This document shows positions 1 through 7,383 of a stretch of 10,848 nt of DNA, piece after piece. A model generated the notes under the pieces. The model searched no databases and was not told the DNA's origin. It worked only from the letters and a program-made list of their open reading frames with translations. Where the stretch lies: NCBI GenBank assembly GCA_036939755.1, contig JALLAZ010001415.1, forward strand, positions 1 through 10,848. The letters are read 5' to 3'. Made by a program: the position numbers and the translations under genes. Origin of the DNA: Stephanodiscus triporus. Taxonomy: Eukaryota > Bacillariophyta > Thalassiosirophyceae > Thalassiosirales > Thalassiosiraceae. Position 1 is the stretch's first letter; each line of letters opens with the position of its first letter.

Positions 1-1279
1 CGCACATCATTCTCCAGAAGCCGTCCTTCACGTCCCACTTCGCCATGAAGATCTTTGCGTCGGGGCTATCATTGGATTCGGCAAAGGCATGGATGATTCG
101 ACTGAGTGCATGTCCCAATTGATCAAGCGCCCCTTTTGGCGCTGTTTTGATAGTTGTATCGTTTACCGAGGGGAGTATTCCGCCATTTTTTAGACGGAGG
201 TTGAACGACAAGTCCAAAATTGAGCGGTAGCTTCGCGATTTGTGCGGGATTGCTGCAATTGGTGAAATCTTCAGTTGCATAGGGGGGTTATCTTTGATAT
301 CGTCCCAGTGGACCATTTTTGCCTGCCCCGCGTTGACCTTTTTGCGTGTTTCCTCCGCAAAGTGCTGAATTGCCTCGGCCGAGAGTGCCGAGCAGTGTGG
401 GCCACGTGCGACGGCCTCCCACATCTCGTCCTTTGTCCAGGGTCGCCCGGTACGCGTTGGGCATCCAATTTGTGACCATTCCTGCAGGAGCTCCCCGGCG
501 GGATGTGACGTGGCAATTCCCGAATGGCACATGTCCCCTCGCCACGACTCTGGGAGCGGAGTCGACGTTGGAAGTGTCGTGTCGCCCGTATGAGTCGTCC
601 ATGCAGATAGATGCTCTTGCCGCTCCTGCAACGCATGCTGCCTCCGTTTGTTCTGGAGGCGCAGCCGTTCAATATCCTTGCCAACTACCAAAGTGCCGGT
701 GGCATCAATCACGGGGGGAAGTAAGCCCTCCATCGACGCGTGAGCATCAGATTGTTGTGCTACCCTTAAGCCACTTGCATCGGGCCCAGGAGAATGCTGG
801 GAGTCGTTGATGCAATCTCCCTTGTATGTGCGCGTCGAAATCCCCACCCGTGGGGCACCGGACGACTTGTTGTTGGTAGGCCTTGCGCCCGCGTTGACAT
901 CCCCTTGCGGCTCAGCGAGTGCACATATCACAGAAAGAGTCTCACCTTGTCGGCCATCTAGGAGGGGTTCTCTTAACTTCTCCTCCGGTTGCTCACTTTT
1001 GTTAGCCATCGTAGGAGCGCAGGGTGAGACTTGCTTTGTGTCTCGGCCCGCGTCGGGATTGCCCTGTTGTGCCCATCGGTCCATCCTCCGCGATTGATCG
1101 AGTCTACTCTTGCCAATCGCAAGTTCCTTTTGCTCGTTCCCTCTCTCGATGACATCGTAGTACCTGTCGCAAATTGTGTTATTGGGTGATGGTGGTGATT
1201 TTTTGATTGTTGAATGTCTTATTACTTTGTTCCTATTGCTATCACTGAACCGTACCGCCTGACGGTGTCCCTTTACCTG
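1..1279 (-). CDS. Pol, N-terminal part with reverse transcriptase start, truncated by window edge
   Basis: The minus frame is open for 426 codons from 1279 to the window edge with no stop, which is far beyond chance. About the first 240 residues are a variable, charged and probably disordered linker. Conserved blocks follow: SHPAG (508-494), GCPTRTGRPW (466-437), YRSILDLSF (229-203), then KWDVKDGFW (40-14), where the Asp matches the first catalytic aspartate of RT motif A. Motif C (the YxDD-like box) lies outside the window. The first ATG in this frame is at 1084-1082, but the 65 codons before it also look coding (for example CDRYYDVIERG), and the frame is the same as the end of Gag, across a TGA. 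I therefore annotate the whole open frame. Translation may begin at 1084, by readthrough, or not at all. In a living element the protein would copy element RNA into DNA. Confidence 0.85.
14..40 (-). other. Reverse transcriptase motif A
   Basis: Minus-strand codons read KWDVKDGFW, preceded by AKIFMA. In reverse transcriptases, motif A carries an invariant Asp that binds metal, followed by a small or aromatic patch. The Asp of WDVKDGF fits, and the upstream blocks (the ILDLSF segment and the APKGALDQLG segment) are at plausible distances. This is the main evidence that the left side is Pol. Confidence 0.8.
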
Positions 1280-1786
1280 TCAGGCCTCATCTGATCCCTC
1301 GGGCGGCTGCTTCCGTTTGCCGTCGGGAGAGCCCCCTTTTTGTAGGTCCATGTAATATACGACGCCCTTACCGATGCAGTCGGCCACAGCATCAGCAAAT
1401 TCATCCGTGATGTCTGCTTTCCGAACGTGCCCTTTGTAGTATCTGCACCGCTTCCCCTTGAAGCATTGCCCAAGAACGGTGTTCCAACAAATGCACGAGC
1501 TGCCAGACAGATTGGTGTATCCTTTAAGCCCCGGCATGTCCGTGATGCGCTTGTTTGATGCTGTCAGGATGTTGGACAGGTTGATGTAGTTGTTGTACTT
1601 TGCGAGGTATGGATCCATGAGGGCCTTGATTTTTGGGTGGCGAATGTCTTCCTGACTGGATCGTCTGGGCATCCCCTGTTGCCCACCCGGCTGTCGCGGT
1701 GTCGATCCCCATCCCGCCGGGGGAGGCACGGTGACGCCGGTTGGGGTGTGTGGCGTTGCGGTTTCCCGGTCAGTCCCTGAACCTCA
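1280..1786 (-). pseudogene. Gag-like protein, C-terminal segment with zinc-binding motif
   Basis: This is the third reading frame of the broken Gag. The frame is open from just below the TGA at 1786-1784 to the TGA at 1282-1280. The first part is Pro/Gly-rich linker (PPPAGWGSTPRQPGG), then a conserved-looking block (HPKIKALMDPYLAKYNNYINL) and the zinc-binding motif at 1495-1427. The tail is basic and acidic (GKRKQPPEGSDEA). A continuation of the middle Gag segment is inferred because that protein degenerates into low-complexity Arg/Thr text exactly where this frame becomes sensible. The frame entered has no ATG before the conserved part; only a GTG at 1729 is available, so it is not an independent gene. 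In retroelements the zinc-binding end of Gag packages element RNA. Confidence 0.7.
1427..1495 (-). other. CCCH-type zinc-binding motif of Gag
   Basis: The minus strand encodes CICWN, then GQC, then KRC, then KGH. Counting from the second Cys, the spacing is C-x7-C-x5-C-x5-H. This resembles CCCH nucleic-acid-binding fingers rather than the CX2CX4HX4C knuckle of retroviral Gag. Basic residues (K, R) between the ligands fit RNA binding. The ligands are all present, so this part is not visibly damaged. Confidence 0.65.
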
Positions 1787-3111
1787 GGTAGAATTGGCGT
1801 GGTCCACTGCTTGGGGAAAGTTGCTCGTTGAACTGGTTGGGCATTCCGCACCGCATCTGTGATTGAGCCGAGGCAGGATACTGAGAACTCAAAAGGTGTG
1901 CCCGGTGTAAAGTCCGTAGACACCGGGTTACGGCCAAAGAAGGAACGCCCGTCATCAATGATGGCCCACGTAATTCTGGCACATATTTCTTTGGTGTACG
2001 CGTCCCGGATCGTGAAGCACTCCTCCCTGTCCAGGATGCGATGGAGTTTGACCAGTTCCTTGTAGTAGTCGCAACGATCGCCAAACAATGACCACAATAG
2101 CGTGCAGAACGTTCCAATATTCAATTTTAGCTGCATGTAATCGGGCGCCGGGTTGGGAGTTTTGCCCTTCTCCTTGAGGATGTCCTCTAGTTTGCGCGTG
2201 GTCTTGGTGAGTTCTGACGCCTCTTCATATCCCCTTTGGGTTTCAGCCTCCACTGCTGAGAGGGAGCGGCAAGCCAAAATTGAGATGCCCCTCGCCGCTG
2301 ACTCGTATTGCGCCACTGGGCCCCCTGGGTTGAACCGTAGCGCAACGAGGTCGTCAAAGAACTTTGCCGTGAGATAGATGGATTTGTCCCTCTCAATGTG
2401 CCTGCTACGACACCAGGACTCGATGGATTTCTTGAGGTGGTCGCGGTAGGTGTCATGTGCTTTTCCCTTTGTTGCTTGGATGACCGACCATATGGGTGGA
2501 ATATCTTTTGCCGACATAACTCCACACGCATCCTTCAATTTCGCGATTTGATCTTTGTCGAATCCCTTACTCATCTCTAGCGGGGTGGTCCCTTGTGCGA
2601 GCACCCCCGGTCCCCCAACGGGTGCCTGGCCTGCCACCGCCTGGGTGAACTGTAGCATGCCCTGGCCGACTGTCGATGCCAAGAGGCGCGCCATATTAAG
2701 CTGGTCGGTCATGCTGTTTGGGGGTTGGGCTCGCGTCCCTTGAGGTTGTACATTGCTTGAGGGGCGTCGCCCGAGGGCCATATCCAACTTGCTCTCCACC
2801 CAGGTATCGAATTCCTCATCGTCAATGGCCACCGAGTCGACTTCGATGGACAGGAGGCTCTTCTTATTACTGCCGTCCGCCTGACTAGCCACCAGGCACC
2901 ACTCCACTACCGTTTTCCACTGGTCCTCAGTGATGCCGCCACCCAATCGGAGCATTACTTCGTCCATAGCCGCCAGCACGTCAGCCGGGGTAGAGGCGCC
3001 CCCTGCCTCCCGTAGAATTTCGATCATCGCGTTCGGTAGCGCCAGGAGGTACAGCACCTTCGTTTCGCTTGCGTGGCCGGCGTCCACCACTTGGTCCTTT
3101 TGGTCTCGATT
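1771..3111 (-). pseudogene. Gag-like protein, central segment
   Basis: This long minus frame carries the most conserved part of Gag. Recognisable blocks are DIPPIW, RFNPGGPVAQYESAARGISI, NIGTFCTLLWSLFGDRCDYYK and RITWAIIDDGRSFF, a series I associate with diatom retroelement Gag proteins (family recall, not a search). The frame runs from just after a TGA at 3114-3112 to a stop at 1564, but below about 1771 its text turns into Arg/Thr/Ser-rich noise and the neighbouring frame becomes coding. At the upper end, the sensible protein from 3782 enters this frame near 3090 by a shift of -1. The first possible start in this frame is a GTG at 3090, which would not be a eukaryotic start. The segment is therefore one part of a broken ORF rather than a gene of its own. 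It probably forms the structural particle core. Confidence 0.75.
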
Positions 3112-3782
3112 TCAAAGAATTCCGTGAACTCGTCCTTGGCCATGCTCACCTGCCCCGTGTACCACTGCCATGCTTTCACCTGCGGCAAGCAGATGGGTGT
3201 GGGTTCCTTAGTGGCCCGCCGGTCGCCGACAAATCCCAGTACCTTCCCTTGGTAGGCGTTTGTGGCAGCCCGAATTGAGTAAAACGTTCCCAGCGTGTGG
3301 ATCATCGTCACATTTTTTTGCTCCCCCACCATAGCCAGGTAGAAGCGCAGTTGTGTGTAATTTGTTGCTAAGTCCTTGAACGCTGATTGCCTCATGGGAT
3401 TCCCTTGAATGTCTCTTTGCAATGCAAGTTCCGAAGCTACGACTTGGGCTTCGTAGTTTTGGTGTCCCTGCTTCTTGAGGGCCGTTGCGATCCCAGAAAA
3501 TTCTTCCTGCGGGGTGGGGGGTCGTGCAGCCCCCTGGACAATGGGTGCGGTCGAACGTTGCTCTCCCTGCTGGTCCCCGTCCTGGGTTTGGCTTATGGCC
3601 CTCGCCGTGCCCTGTGTCCTTGCCATGACCAGATCCCATGATCCGGCGTCATTGTCCTCTCCGCCCCTTCCTTCCTCCGGCGGTCGGTGCTGGCTCGCCT
3701 CGTCACCTGGGGGGGCGAGGGTGTCGTCATCCGCGCCGGCGGTGTTTGTCCCGTAACCCAGCACACGGCCAATCTGATCCAT
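3090..3782 (-). pseudogene. Gag-like protein, N-terminal segment
   Basis: This begins with a true ATG at 3782-3780 (MDQIGRVLGYG). The first 90 or so residues are acidic, Gly/Pro/Gln-rich and likely disordered. A more globular, helical segment follows (YEAQVVASELALQRDI, LRFYLAMVGEQKNVTMI) and ends near EFFEIETKRTK. After that the frame gives low-quality text and stops at 3024, while the -1 frame carries on with VVDAGHASETKVLYLLALP. The change must lie between the TGA at 3114-3112 of the other frame and about 3085. No canonical X-XXY-YYZ slippery heptamer is in the right register, so I favour a one-base deletion over programmed frameshifting. The upstream leader ORF is in the same frame, separated by TAA plus seven codons. 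Confidence 0.7.
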
Positions 3783-3803
3783 GTTGTCGCTGTCCCCCTG
3801 GTT

Positions 3804-4226
3804 TTACGATGATGCGTCCAAAATTTGGTGCCAGGTGGTTGCACTCTCACTTGTGTTGTCCATCCTGCTGCTGGAGGTACGGGAATTGATGGACGCTGCA
3901 TCGCTTGATACGTCGTCGGGTTCGGAGTCCTCCTCCGTCGTGAGGGTGCTAGTGTCGTCGTCGTCTGTGTCAACGGAATCGTCGCAAACAATTCGAAAAC
4001 CTTCCGGTGTGATGAGCCGTATCTCCTCCGGATCGTCAGGCCAAAAATCCTCCTCGACAAATAATATCACCGGGTACGGCACGACGGTCCTTATTATTAA
4101 AAGTAGGAGACTGCGGCGAGGTGCGGTGGCGTTTCTTGCGTCGATGTCCCATAAATACTTGGCCATGCGTTGTATGCGGGCCTTTTTTGCTTGGTTCTGC
4201 AGTCTCAAGCTTTGCCGTTGGCGCAT
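3804..4226 (-). CDS. Leader ORF of the retroelement, possible severed N-terminus of Gag
   Basis: ATG at 4226-4224, stop TAA at 3806-3804, 140 residues. The start is basic (MRQRQSLRLQNQAKKARIQR), then comes a strongly hydrophobic strand-like patch (RSLLLLIIRTVVPYPVILFV), then the acidic EEDFWPDDPEEIRLITPEGF. The end is a Ser/Asp/Thr-rich tail that looks disordered. It is in the same frame as the Gag start at 3782, and only TAA and seven codons separate the two. The frame is also open upstream of its ATG to a TAG at 4334-4332. It may be a genuine small ORF of the element, or the N-terminus of a longer Gag cut off by a CAA-to-TAA change. I know no function for it. The hydrophobic patch contains an Arg and is probably buried beta structure rather than a membrane helix. 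Confidence 0.55.
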   Translation of the reverse strand: MRQRQSLRLQNQAKKARIQRMAKYLWDIDARNATAPRRSLLLLIIRTVVPYPVILFVEEDFWPDDPEEIRLITPEGFRIVCDDSVDTDDDDTSTLTTEEDSEPDDVSSDAASINSRTSSSRMDNTSESATTWHQILDASS

Positions 4227-4542
4227 TAAGTCTGAACCCGCCGGCTGCGTAACGCTGTGAAAATATTTTGTTTCCTGAAGTTGCGTGCGTTCGCCGAGCC
4301 GTTGCCGCCGGTGGTATGGCGCCGGCGTGAGCTATTTTTTGGTGTAGGGGGGGTATTGATTGCTTTGGTGTGCTTAATTCTACAGACTGTTTTCCCCGCT
4401 ATCACCTCGTGACTGTCATGGTGCAGTCTGCTCTGCCAACAGAATGAGCATAGACTCCTTCCAAAGAGCAGGCAGATCTGAGCTTTCGTCTGTCCCTCAC
4501 CACAATCCGCCTAACAAAAACACAGCCTTAGTGTAAGTTACA

Positions 4543-4559
4543 TACAGTAGCCTACTGTA
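4543..4559. repeat. Perfect palindrome, 8-bp arms around one base
   Basis: TACAGTAG, then C, then CTACTGTA. The arms are exact reverse complements with a single central base, the same design as the larger snap-back repeat 40 bp to the right. It could be a protein-binding dyad or part of a foldback element. Confidence 0.6.
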
Positions 4560-4601
4560 AAGATTCGAATTTGAGTGGTTGTTACCAGACTCGTAGTAAG
4601 A

Positions 4602-4685
4602 GGCTGCAGTAGCTAAGGGTTAGCTAAGGGTTAACTACTAGTTAACCCTTAGCAAACCCTTAGCTAACCCTTAGCTACTACAGCC
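4602..4685. repeat. Snap-back inverted repeat of 11-bp telomere-like units
   Basis: The left arm (4602-4637) and right arm (4639-4685) are reverse complements around a single central C at 4638; the innermost part is TTAACTA-C-TAGTTAA. The only differences are one mismatch (CTGCAGTAG against CTACTACAG) and one additional 11-bp unit (CAAACCCTTAG) in the right arm. Each arm is built from units of the type GGGTTAGCTAA, so it contains GGGTTA on the left and TAACCC on the right. Folded, it would make a nearly perfect hairpin of about 36 bp. It resembles a MITE or foldback end, or a fill-in product, more than an array of true TTAGGG telomere repeats. Confidence 0.8.
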
Positions 4686-4696
4686 AGCAACTTACA

Positions 4697-4714
4697 GTAA
4701 GTAAGTAAGTAAGT
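4697..4714. repeat. (GTAA)4.5 microsatellite
   Basis: Four and a half tandem GTAA units lie directly to the right of the snap-back repeat. It is a simple sequence tract with no assigned role. Confidence 0.75.
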
Positions 4715-4839
4715 TTAGATCGCTATGTGCTATGGTACTATTGGAGCTTATTAGCGCCCACTATTATCCGCAAGCGTCACTCAGGCCCGTGGCTTTCAGT
4801 GGGGGTCATAGCAGAGTATCTACTTGAACTTAGAGTGAC

Positions 4840-4855
4840 GTGAGATTTATCTCAC
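4840..4855. repeat. Short hairpin upstream of the RAP-domain gene
   Basis: GTGAGAT, TT, ATCTCAC: perfect 7-bp arms, overlapping the TGACGT at 4836-4841. It lies about 320 bp upstream of the ATG at 5173. It could be a regulatory dyad, but a hairpin of this size can also arise by chance. Confidence 0.35.
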
Positions 4856-5172
4856 TATTTATCTAGGTTTGTTTTACGTTCGTACTTTTTCCGTATCCTA
4901 GCGACAATCGGTGACAGAACTCCGTACCTACCATAAAAGTAAGGACTTTCCAGGAAGTTGGCCAAAACCTTTTTCTCAGTTGTTACGATACCGGATTCTT
5001 AGAGAGCGCAGCGTGTCAGGTGGTGCGAGACGTGGGGAAAAGCACGCTCTGTTCTCGCAGAAGACAACGCCGCCGCTGTTGTCTTCGTCGCCAACCGACG
5101 CCCCTTCGGACACGTCGTCGTCATTGTAAGAGAAGTTCGAAAGGAAATCAGGCTTGTTATCGGCAGTTGACA

Positions 5173-7323
5173 ATGACAGCAGGGCGTGATAGGCGTGATT
5201 CGCGGTGGGATCGACCTTCCACCAACGGCGAGAATCTCATTCGAAGTCAATCCAAGTCGCCATTTGAGTCTCGGTGGGTTCCACCAGCACAATCAAGTTA
5301 TAAGCATCAAGCCTCCGAGAAGACACTTGTACATTCACGCAGGACTTTGAACAATGCTAAGCATTATCGCGATTATCGTAAGCCGACCGGTGTGTTGTCG
5401 ATCTCGAACTCGCCATACATGAAAGGATGCCAAACTATTGAGGAATTGATTCGATTGGCATCGCACAGAGATTTGTCCCCTCAGCACCTGTCCGCATTCT
5501 GGTCTCGGATTCCTCAGCTGTTGAATATGATTCGTCATAGGAATCACTGCCATACTTCAAAGCAAGAGCATCAGCAGCTTAAGACTAATCTTAAGAGCAT
5601 TCTCGATGACACAATCAAGCAAGTTGACCAATTTGGTTCGGCAGATATCACCGGAGCAGCTCTTGGCATGGCGAAAATCGTCACATATTTTCACAACAGG
5701 AGCAAAAACGCGATATTGAGGTGGCAGCACGAGTCATTATTCAAAGATATAGTCTTTGATCACAAATTCAAGGCACGACAAGACTTGTTCCAGCTGTTCG
5801 CAACTCATTCAGCCTCGCTCCTTCCCGGATTCGATGTTCGATGCCTCGCCAATCTAGCCTATGCATATGCCCTCATCGAACGTTCCCCTGTGTTGTATGA
5901 TGGAACTACACTACTTGATCGTATTTCAAGGTACGCAACTGAGAAATCGGATTCATTCGAACCTCAGGGCATCTCCAACATGGTCTGGGCGTATGCAACT
6001 TTGGGGGCGACTCACTCTCATCTCTTTGAGAAATTCGCAAATGCTGTTTCGCAGAGAAACTTGGACACATTCGAGCCGCTGCATCTTGCCAATATTGTGT
6101 GGGCGTACTCTGCAGTTGGAAAACCAATCTCTCCTCTCTTCAATAAGGTTGCAGCGACAGTTGTTGTGCGAGACTTGTCATTATTCTCGCCCCAGAATCT
6201 TTCGAACATTTTATTGGCGTACGCGAGAACTGCCCAATCGTCTCCTTGCCTCTTCAATAAAGTGGCATATGATATCATTACACGAGACTTGAAGTTTTTC
6301 AATCCTCAGGACCTATGCAACACATTGTGGGCATACGCGAAGGCTAAACAATCTAACCCTGCCCTCTTCAAGAAATTTGCTGATGCTGTCATTTCAAGCA
6401 ACTTGAATCCATCGTTCAATAATCAAAACCTTGCAAACATCGTGTGGGCGTACGCCACAATTGGAGACCACAACCACACGCTATTTGAGAAAGTTGCAAA
6501 TGCAATCACTAATCGAGACTTGGATACCTTCGATCATCAAAATCTGTCAAACACAGCATGGGCGTTTGCCACGGCCAAAATCTACCATTCAAGGCTCTTT
6601 GATGTCATTTCAGACGCTGCCATTTCATTGACATGTGAATTCAACGCCCAATCGATTGCCATCTTATTGTGGGCCTACGCTGCAATAGGAAGAGTAGATC
6701 AGCGCCTATTTTCGTCCTTTGTGCCCACAGTAGCAGCCACGATGCAGAATTTTCAATGTCAAGATCTTGCCAATATTGCATGGTCGTACGCCATTTCCAA
6801 TGTGGCGGCTCCTGATCTATTTGATTGTGGGTTCATCACTGCCCTACTCAACAGAGAGCATGAGTTCATTGACGCGCAATTGAGGCAGCTTCATCAATGG
6901 CAGCTCTGGCAGCTTGAACTTGGATCCGTGACGAAGTTGCCATCTAGCTTGCGACAGCGTTGCTATGAAGCATTCGTCTTTGCCAGGGTTCGTCCATCAG
7001 TTTTTCAAGATGATGTTATTGATGTACTGACTTCTATTGGTCTTCGGCCGAAAGAAGAGGTGATCATGCCTTCTGGATACCGAATGGACGCGTGCGTAAT
7101 GGTGAAAGGAGAAAATGTTGCCGTCGAGGTGGATGGGCCTTTTCATTTCACTGGTTGCTTGCCTAATGGTCATACGATTCTCAAGAGGCGTCAAGTGCGA
7201 TGCATTGATGGCGCAATGGTTGTGTCAGTGCCTTATTGGGAGTGGGAGGCACTTGGAAACATTCGTCCAAGGATGCAAGAATATCTTTCTCGTAAGCTTG
7301 GAATGACTCAGGCAGCAGAGTAG
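5173..7323 (+). CDS. OPR/HPR-like repeat protein with C-terminal RAP domain
   Basis: 716 residues, no intron needed. The ATG at 5173 is the first in this frame (context GACAATGAC, with A at -3). The first 80 residues are polar and Arg/Ser-rich. A helical region is followed by nine repeats (about residues 220-563) with the signature F-x-x-Q-x-L-[SA]-N-x-x-W-A-Y-A, spaced mostly 37-39 residues apart. The RAP domain (about 633-707) has YRMDA, AVEVDGPFHF and VVSVPYWEWEAL; D639, E652 and D654 are where the PD-(D/E)XK-like fold puts acidic residues. Known relatives (OPR proteins of algae, HPR proteins of Apicomplexa, animal FASTK proteins) bind organelle RNA and act in rRNA or mRNA processing, stability or translation. 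Which organelle is not clear: there is no obvious signal peptide or ASAF-type plastid presequence. Convergent with UBA2. Confidence 0.88.
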   Translation: MTAGRDRRDSRWDRPSTNGENLIRSQSKSPFESRWVPPAQSSYKHQASEKTLVHSRRTLNNAKHYRDYRKPTGVLSISNSPYMKGCQTIEELIRLASHRDLSPQHLSAFWSRIPQLLNMIRHRNHCHTSKQEHQQLKTNLKSILDDTIKQVDQFGSADITGAALGMAKIVTYFHNRSKNAILRWQHESLFKDIVFDHKFKARQDLFQLFATHSASLLPGFDVRCLANLAYAYALIERSPVLYDGTTLLDRISRYATEKSDSFEPQGISNMVWAYATLGATHSHLFEKFANAVSQRNLDTFEPLHLANIVWAYSAVGKPISPLFNKVAATVVVRDLSLFSPQNLSNILLAYARTAQSSPCLFNKVAYDIITRDLKFFNPQDLCNTLWAYAKAKQSNPALFKKFADAVISSNLNPSFNNQNLANIVWAYATIGDHNHTLFEKVANAITNRDLDTFDHQNLSNTAWAFATAKIYHSRLFDVISDAAISLTCEFNAQSIAILLWAYAAIGRVDQRLFSSFVPTVAATMQNFQCQDLANIAWSYAISNVAAPDLFDCGFITALLNREHEFIDAQLRQLHQWQLWQLELGSVTKLPSSLRQRCYEAFVFARVRPSVFQDDVIDVLTSIGLRPKEEVIMPSGYRMDACVMVKGENVAVEVDGPFHFTGCLPNGHTILKRRQVRCIDGAMVVSVPYWEWEALGNIRPRMQEYLSRKLGMTQAAE
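5830..6861 (+). repeat. Nine degenerate coding repeats of about 114 bp (OPR/HPR-like)
   Basis: Repeat starts by the leading Phe fall at residues 220, 262, 300, 338, 376, 415, 453, 490 and 527, so the steps are 42, 38, 38, 38, 39, 38, 37 and 37. The DNA around the WAYA codons (TGGGCGTACGC and variants) recurs visibly. Most units continue with an LF-x-K-x-A helix and an RDL turn. Helical-repeat proteins of this class read RNA with about one base per repeat, so a target of roughly nine bases is an inference. Confidence 0.85.
7069..7293 (+). other. RAP domain
   Basis: The C-terminal block of the repeat protein has the hallmark order of a RAP domain: a YRMDA strand with Asp, an EVDGP turn followed by HF, an NGHTILKRRQV helix, then the VVSVPYWEWEAL strand and Trp patch. 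RAP domains are found in organelle RNA-processing proteins and share the restriction-endonuclease-like fold; many are thought not to cut. The acidic positions are retained here, so activity cannot be excluded from sequence. Confidence 0.85.
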
Positions 7324-7383
7324 CAGTTTTGCTTCTTTGATATAGTGATGTAATCGAAACGTTTCTACAATTCTTTCTTGCAG

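Larger units (their letters stand above)
1..4334 (-). mobile_element. Retrotransposon, 5' part, partly decayed
   Basis: Read on the minus strand, this stretch gives a leader ORF, a Gag-like protein with a terminal CCCH-type zinc-binding motif, and a reverse transcriptase that runs off the left edge. That order is the Gag-Pol layout of a retroelement. The wording of both Gag and RT matches a family I recognise as abundant in diatom genomes; this is recall, not a search. The right boundary is only approximate: the leader frame is open back to a TAG at 4334-4332, so the true 5' end lies at or beyond that point. I could not identify an LTR, a primer-binding site or a target duplication. RNase H and integrase or recombinase would lie outside the window, so the element cannot be assigned to LTR, DIRS or another order here. 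Damage seen: one in-frame TAA, two -1 frame changes and one TGA between Gag and Pol. Confidence 0.85.
4335..5172. other. Non-coding stretch between retroelement and RAP-domain gene
   Basis: I see no convincing gene here. The left part presumably contains the 5' end of the minus-strand element, but no LTR edges or primer site could be recognised. The middle (4540-4715) is dominated by palindromes and short repeats listed separately. The right part (about 4715-5172) should hold the promoter and 5' leader of the plus-strand RAP-domain gene. It includes TGACGT at 4836-4841, which matches the bZIP/CRE-type core known from CO2/cAMP-responsive diatom promoters, but a single 6-mer is weak evidence. 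Confidence 0.5.

Noticed and set aside
346..810. Plus-strand frame of 154 codons within Pol
   Set aside because: The opposite minus frame is open for over 1.2 kb and carries conserved RT-upstream blocks.
1280..1290. CAG-GTAAAG just after the TGA on the minus strand as a splice donor
   Set aside because: The stop would remain upstream of the junction, so splicing here would not join Gag to Pol, and the sequence after it looks coding.
3781..4260. Plus-strand frame of 159 codons opposite the leader ORF
   Set aside because: It is Ser/Val-rich antisense of the acidic leader tail; the minus frame has an ATG and fits the element's order.
4602..4685. True telomere repeat array or CRISPR-like array
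   Set aside because: The units are 11 bp and inverted rather than tandem TTAGGG, and there are no unique spacers between repeats.
4939..4979. A 41-base intron (AAA-GTAAGG to TTTTTCTCAG) before the RAP-domain gene
   Set aside because: It is too short to be likely, and the upstream exon would be closed by a TAA in the required frame.
4976..5237. Minus-strand open frame opposite the 5' end of the RAP-domain gene, with an acidic stretch
   Set aside because: It has no ATG (only TTG), and its Asp/Ser-rich text is the complement of a TCGTCG-type run. It overlaps the leader of a well-supported gene.
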